Assembly (NCBI RefSeq): GCF_036906915.1
Contig: NZ_JBAKHX010000008.1
Span: 93,292 to 157,291, forward strand
Direction of reading: 5' to 3'
From: Phytohabitans sp036906915
Lineage (GTDB): Bacteria > Actinomycetota > Actinomycetes > Mycobacteriales > Micromonosporaceae
DNA length: 64,000 nt
The translations under genes and the position numbers were made by a program. The notes below the pieces were generated by a model. It was not told where the DNA came from, searched no databases, and saw only the letters and a list, made by a program, of their open reading frames with translations. Of this stretch, positions 13,799 to 21,688 are shown one piece after another. Position 1 is the first letter of the stretch. Every line of letters begins with the position of its first letter.

Positions 13799-15322
13799 AT
13801 GACGACATCGCCCATCGAGCGGGCGGCCGATACGTTCGCGGCCGAACTCGCCAGGTGGCGCACTGAGCGCAACCTGAGCAAGAAGCAGCTCGCGGCCCGG
13901 ATGGGCTTCGACCCCTCCTACGTCAGCCATGTCGAAGGACGCCGCCACCGTCCCACAGAGGATTTCGCGCGGCGCGCGGAGGCGGTGCTCGGCGCCGGCG
14001 GCGCGATCTGGCAGCGGTACCAGGAGTACGACGAACTGCGTCACACGCGTTCCGCGTCGGCCAGCCACCGCGATCCCCCGGTACCGGAGCAGTGGCTCCC
14101 GCCCGGCACCGGCCTGATCGTCGAACAGGAGGTCGCCAACCTCTCCTATCGGGAGGGCTCCTATCGATGCGTGATCCGGCGGTCGCTCTACAACGCGGGC
14201 ACCGAGCCGGTCACGCGCTACCTCGTGCGGGTGGCCGTTGACCGGTACCCGAACGATCCCGAGCGCTCCAACCGGCACCACCGCGAGCACCCCCTCAGCT
14301 TCGCCGAGCTGGACCTCCAGGCGTGGTGCGGCGACGAGCCGGCGCGCGAGGCGATGGAGTTTCGCAAGAAGCACGACCGGGACGCCTTCAAAGAGGTGTG
14401 GCTGCTCTTCGAAAACGCGGACGGACGGTTCCCTCTCTATCCCGGGCAGCGGACCACGATCGAGTACGCGTACACGGTCAGCCATGAGAAGTGGGGACAG
14501 TGGTTCCAGCGCGCGGTGCGGCTGCCCACCCGGCGGCTCGCGGTGCGCCTGGACTTTCCGCAAGGGCTCGACCCGCAGGTGTGGGGCGTCGAGACATCGC
14601 TGTCGTCCGAGGAGGCGCCGCTGCGTACTCCTCTGGTGCAGCGCTCGGACAATGACCGGCTGGTCTTCGAGTGGGCCACCGAGTCGCCGCCGCTCAACGC
14701 CCGGTACCGATTGGAATGGCGTTTCCGCGCGAACGGCCCGCCGCCGAGGAGCGGGCGCGGCAGCGGTCCGCGCGCGAGCGAGCGGATGCGGTCTGTTGGC
14801 ATCGTGCAGCGGGGGGCCGACAGCCTGCGCCAGCCGGCGCGGCAGTTCGTGCTGCCGATCGACGAGGAGGCCGCGCGCGGCATCGTCGAACGCCTGATGG
14901 CGACGCTTGACCGGGTCGAGGAGCTGCACTCCTTCGCAAAGGGTGTGGGCCTCGCGGCGCCGCAGATCGGGATCCCATGGGCCGCCGCCGTCGTGCGGCC
15001 CGTCGACCGGGGCGCCGAGGCGGTGGTGCTGCTCAATCCGAGGGTCGTCGACGCGTCGCCCGAGGTCGACGAGCAGTACGAGGGTTGCCTCTCCTTCTTC
15101 GACGTGCGCGGCCTCGTGTCGCGCCCGCTCCGGCTGCACGTCGAGCACGCGCACTGGGACGGCAGCCGGGTGATCACCGCGTTCGAGCACGGCATGGCCC
15201 GGTTGGTCGCGCACGAGATCGACCACCTGGAGGGCCGGCTCTACGCCGACCGCATGACACCCGGAGTGCCGCTGGTGCCCATCGAGGAGTACCGCGAGGC
15301 TGGCACGCCCTGGCGGTACTGA
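13799..15322 (+). CDS. HTH (XRE) - peptide deformylase fusion protein
   Basis: 507 aa. An XRE helix-turn-helix at residues about 10-68 (LARWRTERNLSKKQLAARMG, then DPSYVSHVEGRRHRP) is joined through a 230-residue mostly beta middle region of unknown function to a C-terminal peptide deformylase (about 335-507). All three deformylase motifs are intact: GVGLAAPQIG (382-391), EGCLSF (428-433, metal ligand Cys430) and HEIDH (472-476). A stand-alone deformylase removes N-formyl groups from new proteins; here it is tied to DNA binding, suggesting a regulator that senses or processes formyl-Met peptides. The start at ATG 13799 lacks a strong ribosome-binding site. Confidence 0.9.
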   Translation: MTTSPIERAADTFAAELARWRTERNLSKKQLAARMGFDPSYVSHVEGRRHRPTEDFARRAEAVLGAGGAIWQRYQEYDELRHTRSASASHRDPPVPEQWLPPGTGLIVEQEVANLSYREGSYRCVIRRSLYNAGTEPVTRYLVRVAVDRYPNDPERSNRHHREHPLSFAELDLQAWCGDEPAREAMEFRKKHDRDAFKEVWLLFENADGRFPLYPGQRTTIEYAYTVSHEKWGQWFQRAVRLPTRRLAVRLDFPQGLDPQVWGVETSLSSEEAPLRTPLVQRSDNDRLVFEWATESPPLNARYRLEWRFRANGPPPRSGRGSGPRASERMRSVGIVQRGADSLRQPARQFVLPIDEEAARGIVERLMATLDRVEELHSFAKGVGLAAPQIGIPWAAAVVRPVDRGAEAVVLLNPRVVDASPEVDEQYEGCLSFFDVRGLVSRPLRLHVEHAHWDGSRVITAFEHGMARLVAHEIDHLEGRLYADRMTPGVPLVPIEEYREAGTPWRY

Positions 15323-15323
15323 A

Positions 15324-16439
15324 TCAGATGTCGCCGAACGCGTCGTACTTGATGCGGACCGCCGGCACCTGCATCTCCGCCAGCGTGCGCAGGGTGTGCT
15401 TCACCATGACCGCGGAGCCGGAGACGAAGAAGTCGTGGTTTTCCCACGGCCCGAAGCGCGCCACCACGTCGTTGATGTTGCCGTGCTCGCCGGTGAAGCT
15501 CTTGTCGTCGCTGCACGCCGGCACCACCGACAGCCACGGGTGGCGTGCCGCCAGGCGGTTGAGCTCGTCGAGGTCGTAGAGGTCCTCCCTGTCCTTGGCG
15601 CCGAAGAACACGTGCACCCACCGGGTGCGGTTGTAGCGGGTCAGCTCCTCGATGAGGGCCCGGATCGGCGCCAGTCCGGTGCCGCCGGCCACGCAGACGA
15701 TGTCGCGGGTCGACTTACGGTCCAGCGTCATCGAGCCCATCGGCGCCGCGATCCGCAGCAGGTCGCCGGGTTTCACCCGGCGGACCAGCACGCTGGAAAC
15801 CCACCCCGCGCCGAGCGCCCGGACGTGGAAATCGAGGGTGCCATCCGGTCGCGGGGCATTGGCCATCGAGTACGTCCGCCAGAGTCGCGGCTGATAGCGA
15901 GGCGCCTCGACGCTGACGTACTGGCCGGCACGGTACTCCAGCGGGTGCTGGAGGGGGCGGAGCGTGAACACCGCGATGTCGCGGCTGCGGCGCTCGTGCG
16001 AGAGCACCTCGGCGTGCCAGAACGGCGGGTTCGTGTCCGCGTCGGCGCCGGCCATCATCTTCTTCGCGATCACGTTGTACGCGTCGGACCACGCCTGCTC
16101 GTACTCGACGCCCCACTGCTCACCGGCGAACGTGCGGAGCGCCTCCAGCAGCGCGTCCCGCACCACGTCGTAGTGCTCTGGTTGCACGTGAAACTTGCGG
16201 TGGTCGCGTCCGAGGGCCCGCAGGTAGTCCTCGAAGCGTTCCGGGTCGTCCAGAGTCTGGATCGCCGTCACGATGGCGCCGAGCAGGCGGGCCCGCTGGA
16301 CGTCCATGTGCACCGGAAAGAGTGCCCGCAGGTGCGGGTTGGACAGGAAGATCCGCGCATAGAAATAGCCGGCGACCTTGTCCTGCTGCTCCTCGACAAG
16401 GGTCCAGCTCTCCTTGAGCAACCGCGAGAGATTACCCAT
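15324..16439 (-). CDS. Flavohemoprotein (globin - FAD - NAD domains)
   Basis: 371 aa. N-terminal globin (1-135) with the probable proximal His80 in LGRDHRKFHVQPEHY, then a ferredoxin-reductase FAD domain (RTYSMANAP, about 200) and an NAD(P)H domain (VCVAGGTGLAPIRALI, about 255-275). Such proteins dioxygenate nitric oxide to nitrate using O2 and NAD(P)H and protect from nitrosative stress. ATG 16439 has AGAAGGG upstream. The gene is divergent from a PNPOx-like gene over a 138-bp region with a strong 25-bp palindrome, and convergent with the HTH-deformylase gene, with one base between the two stop codons. Confidence 0.94.
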   Translation of the reverse strand: MGNLSRLLKESWTLVEEQQDKVAGYFYARIFLSNPHLRALFPVHMDVQRARLLGAIVTAIQTLDDPERFEDYLRALGRDHRKFHVQPEHYDVVRDALLEALRTFAGEQWGVEYEQAWSDAYNVIAKKMMAGADADTNPPFWHAEVLSHERRSRDIAVFTLRPLQHPLEYRAGQYVSVEAPRYQPRLWRTYSMANAPRPDGTLDFHVRALGAGWVSSVLVRRVKPGDLLRIAAPMGSMTLDRKSTRDIVCVAGGTGLAPIRALIEELTRYNRTRWVHVFFGAKDREDLYDLDELNRLAARHPWLSVVPACSDDKSFTGEHGNINDVVARFGPWENHDFFVSGSAVMVKHTLRTLAEMQVPAVRIKYDAFGDI

Positions 16440-16495
16440 TGAAGCCCTTCTCTCGGAGAGCACGAGGGTTTCAGGGTGACGACTTAACGTGCCGG

Positions 16496-16520
16496 TAAGT
16501 CGCACAGAGTGTGCGACTTA
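16496..16520. promoter_or_regulatory. 25-bp perfect palindrome shared by flavohemoprotein and PNPOx-like genes
   Basis: Arms TAAGTCGCACA / TGTGCGACTTA around GAG. A third half-site, GACTTA, lies at 16481-16486, so three half-sites alternate in orientation. Placed 57 bp from both start codons, it is a likely operator for both genes. The regulator is not encoded in the adjacent genes and I cannot name it. Confidence 0.7.
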
Positions 16521-16577
16521 ACTGGAACACTCCCCGCTACCGTTTCGCCACACGCTGTGAGATTGGGAGGCACCGAT

Positions 16578-17186
16578 ATGAGCGGCGAGCATCTCTTGCA
16601 GCAAGAATGCGGCACTGCGGGGCGAGCCGAAAGGTTCTACACACAGCAGATGCTCGATCATCTGAATCCACGGATGATCGAGTTTCTTGCCCGACAGGAA
16701 ATGATGTTCGTCGCGAGTTCCGACGCGACCGGCGAGTGCGACTGCACATTTCGCGCCGGGCCCGCGGGCTTCGTCCAGGTGCTCGACCAGCGCGTGCTGG
16801 CCTGGCCGGAGTACCGGGGCAACGGCGTGCTCGCCAGCCTCGGCAACATCGTGGAGAACGCCCACGTCGGGTTGCTCTTCGTCGACTTCGTACGGGACGT
16901 CATCGGGCTGCACGTCAACGGATCGGCCACGATCGTCCAGGACGACATCATGCGCGCCACCCATCCCGGCCTGCCCGTCGATCCGGTACCCGGCCGGCGC
17001 GCGGAGCGATGGGTGCGGGTCTTCGTAGAGGAGGCGTACATCCACTGCGCCAAGCACATCCCGCGGATGATCAAGGTGCCACGGGACCGGGCGTGGGGCA
17101 CCGACGACGTACGCCGGAAGGGCGGAGACTTCTTCGCCGTCCGGGCGGGCCAGACGGTCGATCCGTCGGGCACAGTGGTCGGGTGA
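16578..17186 (+). CDS. Pyridoxamine 5'-phosphate oxidase-family (split-barrel flavin) protein
   Basis: 202 aa. Split beta-barrel family: MIEFLARQEMMFVASSDATGE (read as MIEFLARQEMMF then VASSDATGE), CDCTFRAGPAGFVQVLD, then LASLGNIVENAHVGLLFVDF and IGLHVNGSATI are typical. Members bind FMN, F420 or heme; which one cannot be told. GGGAGG precedes ATG 16578. Divergent coupling to a nitric-oxide detoxifying flavohemoprotein over a common palindrome suggests a role in the same nitrosative or oxidative stress response. Its TGA overlaps the GTG of the next gene. Confidence 0.88.
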   Translation: MSGEHLLQQECGTAGRAERFYTQQMLDHLNPRMIEFLARQEMMFVASSDATGECDCTFRAGPAGFVQVLDQRVLAWPEYRGNGVLASLGNIVENAHVGLLFVDFVRDVIGLHVNGSATIVQDDIMRATHPGLPVDPVPGRRAERWVRVFVEEAYIHCAKHIPRMIKVPRDRAWGTDDVRRKGGDFFAVRAGQTVDPSGTVVG

Positions 17187-17962
17187 CGGTTGACCTAGCC
17201 GAATCCAGTACGGCCACATCGGCCGCCCGCACGACGCGGCGCAACGAGGTACTCCTGGTACTCGGGGTGTCGCTCGGGCAGTCGGCGGTGTACGCGCTGG
17301 TCTCGATAACCGCCCGGCTGACCGCCGAGCGTCCGCTCTCCCAGCAGAACGCGACGCTCAACGCCTCGCAGTCGCCGCGGCCCTGGCTGGACCTGACGTA
17401 CCAACTGCTGGGCATCCTCTTCGCGCTGGTTCCGGTGCTGCTGGCAGTACACCTGCTCAATCGCGACGGCGATGGGCGACGTGCGCTCGGCCTGGACCAG
17501 CGGCGGCCCTGGCTCGACCTGGGGTCGGGCGCTGGCCTCGCGACCCTGATCGGCCTACCCGGCCTGCTCCTGTATCTCGGCGCCCGCGAGCTGGGCATCA
17601 ACACCAACGTGGTGCCCGCCGCGTTGCCGGACGTGTGGTGGGCGGTGCCCGTGCTGATCCTGGCCGCCGCCCAGAACGCGATCCTCGAAGAGGTGGTCGT
17701 GGTCGGGTACCTGATGACCCGGCTACGGGAGATGGGCTGGCGGATTGGCGCCGTCATCGCGACCAGCGCGCTGCTCCGCGGTTCGTACCACCTCTACCAG
17801 GGGTTCGGCGGGTTCATCGGCAACGCCGTGATGGGCGTGATCTTCGCCCTGTTCTACCTGCGCTTCAAGCGTGTGGTGCCGCTGGTGATCGCGCACACGC
17901 TGCTGGATGTGGTGGCATTCGTCGGATACACCCTGCTGAAAGACCACGTGACCTGGCTCTAG
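17183..17962 (+). CDS. CPBP-family intramembrane metalloprotease homologue
   Basis: 259 aa, about eight membrane helices. The three CPBP (CAAX protease/bacteriocin-processing) motifs are recognisable: Glu-Glu in ILEEVVVVGYL, a His in RGSYHLYQGF, and HTLLDVV near the C-terminus. The usual Arg of EExxxR is replaced by Gly (EEVVVVG). GTG 17183 overlaps the preceding stop (GTGA), so it is translationally coupled to the PNPOx-like gene. Whether it is proteolytically active is unknown. The long open frame upstream is a shadow of the preceding gene. Confidence 0.88.
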   Translation: MTVDLAESSTATSAARTTRRNEVLLVLGVSLGQSAVYALVSITARLTAERPLSQQNATLNASQSPRPWLDLTYQLLGILFALVPVLLAVHLLNRDGDGRRALGLDQRRPWLDLGSGAGLATLIGLPGLLLYLGARELGINTNVVPAALPDVWWAVPVLILAAAQNAILEEVVVVGYLMTRLREMGWRIGAVIATSALLRGSYHLYQGFGGFIGNAVMGVIFALFYLRFKRVVPLVIAHTLLDVVAFVGYTLLKDHVTWL

Positions 17963-17997
17963 CCGCGTGCCCCGCACTCGCTCGCCTGCTCCGCCGA

Positions 17998-19587
17998 TCA
18001 GGCGCGGTAATGCGCGCGGGCGCGGCTGGCGAGCCGCGCCACAACGGCCGCGTCGCCGGCGCCCGCGGTGACCACGGCACCTCCGGGAATCAGCCGCGCC
18101 GCCAGCCGCATCGCCAGCCAACCGCCGGTCTGCCCGGCCAGCGGCGCCGCGACGCGCCACAGCGCCTCGGCAGCGCGCTGCACCGGCTGGTCTTCCGCCT
18201 CAGCGACCTCCGCCGCCGCGAGCGCGGCCCGCGCGGTCTCGACCGTCGGGTGCACGCGGGTCAGCACGAGCAGGTCGACGGCGCGCTCCGGGTCGGTCGG
18301 ATCGTGGCCGTACGCCGCCGCGAGATGCAGCACCAGCCCGGCCTGCGCCCACCCGAGTGCGGCTAGTTCCGCGAACGGCCCGAAAAGGCCCGCAACGGCC
18401 GAAACCAGTCCACTAGCGCCGGCGATGCGGACATACCGCTGCGTCGCCAGTCGCGCCAGGCCGTCAGGCGTCGCGGCCGGATAGGTGGCTCGGGTCTGGG
18501 TGGCCCACGCGCGAGCGCGCGGGCCGAGGGTCCGCACCGCGGTCGCTGCGAGCAGTTCGGGCGCATAGCCGGGGCGGTCCAGCAGCCTGGGTACCGCTCG
18601 CGGTGCCACGATGATCGGTGGCTTCGCCTCATCCCGTACCGGCGCGGCGGCTCTCTTGGCGACCTTGACAGCTTTCTTGGCCGCCTTCTTCGCGGGCGCC
18701 GCACTCACCGCGGCCGCCTTGGCCGCCGAAATCGCCTCGTCCGTGCTCGGCGCGGCGGCGGTTGGCTCGGCTGGGGTTGGCTCAGCTGGGGCTGGCTCGG
18801 TCCCTGGGATCGGCTCGGCCCTAGCGGCCGTGGGCGCCTTGGTTCGCTCTTTCGAGGCGTCGCGCTCGGTTGCGGCTGGTCCGACGGTCTCGGCTGGTGT
18901 GGCCGCTTGGCTCTCTGCCGGCGCCGCGGCCCGGCGAGCCGGCGCTGCCTTCCTGGTCTTCTTCACGGGCTCGGTCGCCGCCGGCGCGGGCTCGTTCGGG
19001 GTGGCTGTGGCGGAGGTCTCACCGGAGACCCCTGCCCCGCGCGGTGCCCCCTTCGCTCGCGCCGCTTTCGCGGGAGCGTCCTTGGCCCGGACGCCCTTGG
19101 TGGGCGTGGCCTTGGTGGGCGTGGCCTTGGTGGGTGCGGCTTCTGGCGGCGCATCCTTGGCTGGTGTCGCCTTGGCCGACGTCGCCTTGGCTGGGGCTTT
19201 CTTGGCTCGCGCTGCCTTGGTCGGGCGTCCCGCCGGCTTGGTCGTCTCGCTCTCTTCCGGCGTGTTGCCCTGCGAGGCGGTGCCGGCCTTCGCGGGGGGC
19301 TCGCCGCGTGCGGGCGGCTCGCCGCGAGGGGCGTCGAAGGGCAGTTGGGAGGCGGGGGGCGGGGTGGCGGGTCGAGGGCTTGCGGGCGGCGGCGTCGGGG
19401 GCTGGAAGAGCACGGATGGTGCCGGTCGGGGCGCTTCCGCCCGCTTGGCCGGTGGCTTGCGAGGCTGCTCAGGCTCGGGCTCGGGTTCGGGCGGAGTGAA
19501 CGCCGCCACCGGCTTACGGCCGCGCGGATCTCGCTGCTGGCCGGTTGCCCGGGGGCGCCGGCCGCTGGACCGCTGGTCCTCCTCCAT
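17998..19587 (-). CDS. Ala/Lys/Pro-rich tail protein with C-terminal helical domain
   Basis: 529 aa. Residues 1-330 are low-complexity: a Pro-rich start with an EPEPEPEQ run, then histone-H1-like units such as KATPTKATPTKGVRAK and PAKKAAKKAVKVAKRAA. Residues about 345-529 form an Ala-rich helical domain (GLVSAVAGLFGPFAELAALG, LHLAAAYGHDPTDPERAVDL) that resembles the EcsC family, although I hold that loosely. The basic tail could bind DNA or an acidic polymer. Such repeats expand and contract easily, so length probably varies between strains. ATG 19587 begins MEEDQRSSGRR. Confidence 0.75.
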   Translation of the reverse strand: MEEDQRSSGRRPRATGQQRDPRGRKPVAAFTPPEPEPEPEQPRKPPAKRAEAPRPAPSVLFQPPTPPPASPRPATPPPASQLPFDAPRGEPPARGEPPAKAGTASQGNTPEESETTKPAGRPTKAARAKKAPAKATSAKATPAKDAPPEAAPTKATPTKATPTKGVRAKDAPAKAARAKGAPRGAGVSGETSATATPNEPAPAATEPVKKTRKAAPARRAAAPAESQAATPAETVGPAATERDASKERTKAPTAARAEPIPGTEPAPAEPTPAEPTAAAPSTDEAISAAKAAAVSAAPAKKAAKKAVKVAKRAAAPVRDEAKPPIIVAPRAVPRLLDRPGYAPELLAATAVRTLGPRARAWATQTRATYPAATPDGLARLATQRYVRIAGASGLVSAVAGLFGPFAELAALGWAQAGLVLHLAAAYGHDPTDPERAVDLLVLTRVHPTVETARAALAAAEVAEAEDQPVQRAAEALWRVAAPLAGQTGGWLAMRLAARLIPGGAVVTAGAGDAAVVARLASRARAHYRA

Positions 19588-19704
19588 GTCGAGGCAGCCT
19601 AGTCCCGATCTGCGCGCCGCACCTCTCGGAAATCCTGTACCTCTTTGCTGCCCGGCCGGCGGTCACGGTATCCTCGACCGGCGGTGGTCTGAGAGGGCCG
19701 CCTG

Positions 19705-19795
19705 GGAGACTTCGCCTAGTCTGGTCTATGGCGCCGCACTGCTAATGCGGTTGGGGTCTTAAAGCCCCTCCCGGGTTCGAATCCCGGAGTCTCCG
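19705..19795 (+). tRNA. tRNA-Ser (anticodon GCU)
   Basis: 91 nt, class-II with a long variable arm. Acceptor GGAGACT/AGTCTCC, anticodon stem CCGCA/TGCGG with loop CTGCTAA (GCT), T-arm CCGGGTTCGAATCCCGG, discriminator G, no encoded CCA. Reads AGC and AGU. Confidence 0.96.
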
Positions 19796-19830
19796 CGCTG
19801 AGGCCTGGTATGTACACTGGTCGAGCACCT

Positions 19831-19903
19831 GCGCCCGTAGCTCAACGGATAGAGCATTTGACTACGGATCAAAAGGTTAGGGGTTCGAATCCCTTCGGGC
19901 GCG
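19831..19903 (+). tRNA. tRNA-Arg (anticodon ACG)
   Basis: 73 nt. Acceptor GCGCCCG/CGGGCGC, anticodon stem TTTGA/TCAAA with loop CTACGGA (ACG), T-arm TTCGAAT. The A34 is the substrate of TadA, whose gene is at 45829 in this window. Lies 35 bp after tRNA-Ser(GCU), probably co-transcribed. Confidence 0.96.
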
Positions 19904-19917
19904 CAACATCTTGACCA

Positions 19918-19947
19918 GGGCGTTCCCCTCCTCGGAGGAGAACGCCC
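19918..19947. terminator. Terminator after the tRNA-Ser/tRNA-Arg pair
   Basis: Stem GGGCGTTC/GAACGCCC with an inner TCCTC-GGAGGA helix, 14 bp beyond tRNA-Arg. It may also stop the convergent FG-GAP transcript. Confidence 0.8.
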
Positions 19948-19995
19948 TTCGTCATCTTCGAGGCCTGCCTTCGCTGGGCACGGCCGTTGGCGGCC

Positions 19996-21633
19996 CTAGC
20001 GGTGCAGGAGCGTGTGGCCGGCCGTGTAGGCGCCCAGGTCGGCGCCGGTCTGGCAGCTGGCCGTGGTGAGACCCACCGGCACGCGGGTCGGGGCGGGTCG
20101 GCCCGCTGCGGGACGCTGCGAGGCGTACCGCATGCCGATCTTGACGATCAGGCCGCTCTCGTCTTCGCCGCTCGTTGCGGTCAGCATGTCGAGCGCGCCG
20201 ATCCCGTCGAGGTTCAGGATCGCGTTGGCCTCGCCGAAGTACTCGCCTGGCTCCGGCCGCTGGCAACCGGGCCGCTCACGTCGCACGGGCGCGCTGGCGG
20301 CGCGTTGGGTCAGCATGAGCGTGCCGGCCCCGGTGAGACCGGCGGCCTGGCCCGGGATGAGGAAGACCGCACCCGAGTCGCGCACACCGTTGGCGTCGTA
20401 CGTCATGGCACCGGTGAGCACGTCGGCGCGGCCGTCGCCGGTGACGTCGCCGGTCGACAGGCTCTGGCCGAAGTACGCGTGTGGTGTGTCGTCGGGCACG
20501 TGGACGTTCGGGTCACCGGGCACGCCGGGCGTCTCCATGCTGATCGCCCTGATCCGGGCGACGTCCAATCCGGCGGTCGCGCCCGGTACGTAGACGACGT
20601 ACCCGACCCAGCTGCGCGGTGCGCCGGCCACGAGGTCGCCGTCGCCGTCCCCGTCGACGTCCGCGATCGACATGGTGTCGCCGATCGCGCTGAGACCCTG
20701 CGGTGCGCCGTAGAACGAGGTGACGCCGGTCGTGACGACGCCGGTGGCACTGCCGCGAAGCAGCATGATCAAGCCACCTTCGTACGGGCTGTTCGACTCT
20801 CCTTCGGATGGTGCGCTGATGGCCAGGTCGGCGTATCCGTCCCTGGTCATGTCTCCGATGGCGAGGCCGTAGCCGAAAGTGTCGTGCGGTTCGGCGGCGC
20901 TGGGAATGCCGGCGGTCTCCTGGGTGAACAGCTGGGTGCCCGTGGTGGTCAGCCCGCCGGCGGCGCCGTACAGGACCGTCACGGAGCCGGCGTTTTCCTG
21001 ACCGTTGACCTTCTCGCCGTGCGCGCCGATCGCGAGGTCGTCGCGGCCGTCGCCGTTGAGGTCGCCGGCGGCTACGACATGCCCGAACATGTCGTAGCCC
21101 TCCATGTCGCCAGGCACGCCGGCCACGTTCTGGTTGAAGTGCTGGGGCTGGCTGATGTCGAGGCCGCTCGCGCCGCCGTAGAAGATCCACACCGCGCCGC
21201 CGAAGGCCCGGTCAGCGCCGGCGGGCGCGAACTCACCCGGATTCCCGACGGCCAGGTCGCCGTACCCGTCGCCGTTGAAGTCTCCCGAGGTCATCGCGTC
21301 GCCGAAGTTGGGCCGTGTCGGCGAGAAGATCGGCGACTCGATGCGGTCGCGTTGCGGCAGGCCGGAGTACGTGACGATCACACCGTATCCGGTGTCGATG
21401 AAGCCGCCGACGACGATCTCGTCCTTGCCGTCGCGGTCGAAGTCCATGGACGACGTGGTGGCGGCGGCCGCGAGCTTCGGTGCTGTCTGGCCAGCGGCGC
21501 TGGCGCGCTCCACGGTGAGCCGGGCACCGTCGCGCGTCACCGTGGTGTGGTGCGGCTTGGGCGCCGCCGCCGCACTCGCCGGCAGGCTTGCCACCGCTAC
21601 GACCCCAGCCAAGACGGCATAACAGACCCGCAT
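19996..21633 (-). CDS. Secreted FG-GAP repeat (integrin-like beta-propeller) protein 2
   Basis: 545 aa, paralogue of the protein at 10407-11879. Signal peptide MRVCYAVLAGVVAVASLPAS, a linker, then seven calcium-loop repeats (DFDRDGKDEIVVGG, DFNGDGYGDLAVGNP, DLNGDGRDDLAIGAH, DMTRDGYADLAISAP, DVDGDGDGDLVAGAP, DVTGDGRADVLTGA, NLDGIGALDMLTATS). The C-terminus ends TAGHTLLHR. ATG 21633 follows GGGGGAGG, a strong ribosome-binding site. No catalytic domain is fused; an extracellular binding or adhesion role is likely. Like its paralogue it lies just downstream of, and convergent to, a tRNA gene. Confidence 0.92.
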   Translation of the reverse strand: MRVCYAVLAGVVAVASLPASAAAAPKPHHTTVTRDGARLTVERASAAGQTAPKLAAAATTSSMDFDRDGKDEIVVGGFIDTGYGVIVTYSGLPQRDRIESPIFSPTRPNFGDAMTSGDFNGDGYGDLAVGNPGEFAPAGADRAFGGAVWIFYGGASGLDISQPQHFNQNVAGVPGDMEGYDMFGHVVAAGDLNGDGRDDLAIGAHGEKVNGQENAGSVTVLYGAAGGLTTTGTQLFTQETAGIPSAAEPHDTFGYGLAIGDMTRDGYADLAISAPSEGESNSPYEGGLIMLLRGSATGVVTTGVTSFYGAPQGLSAIGDTMSIADVDGDGDGDLVAGAPRSWVGYVVYVPGATAGLDVARIRAISMETPGVPGDPNVHVPDDTPHAYFGQSLSTGDVTGDGRADVLTGAMTYDANGVRDSGAVFLIPGQAAGLTGAGTLMLTQRAASAPVRRERPGCQRPEPGEYFGEANAILNLDGIGALDMLTATSGEDESGLIVKIGMRYASQRPAAGRPAPTRVPVGLTTASCQTGADLGAYTAGHTLLHR

Positions 21634-21688
21634 GATCGTCCTCCCCCGTGAATCCGCGCGCACATCCTGTCACGCTGGGACGGGCCAG

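Noticed and set aside
13712..15226. 504-codon frame antisense to the HTH-deformylase gene
   Set aside because: Shadow frame; the plus strand holds all deformylase motifs.
10088..21633. Integrated genomic island between tRNA-Ser(UGA) and tRNA-Arg(ACG)
   Set aside because: No integrase, no duplicated tRNA 3' end, and base composition and codon use are uniform across the segment.
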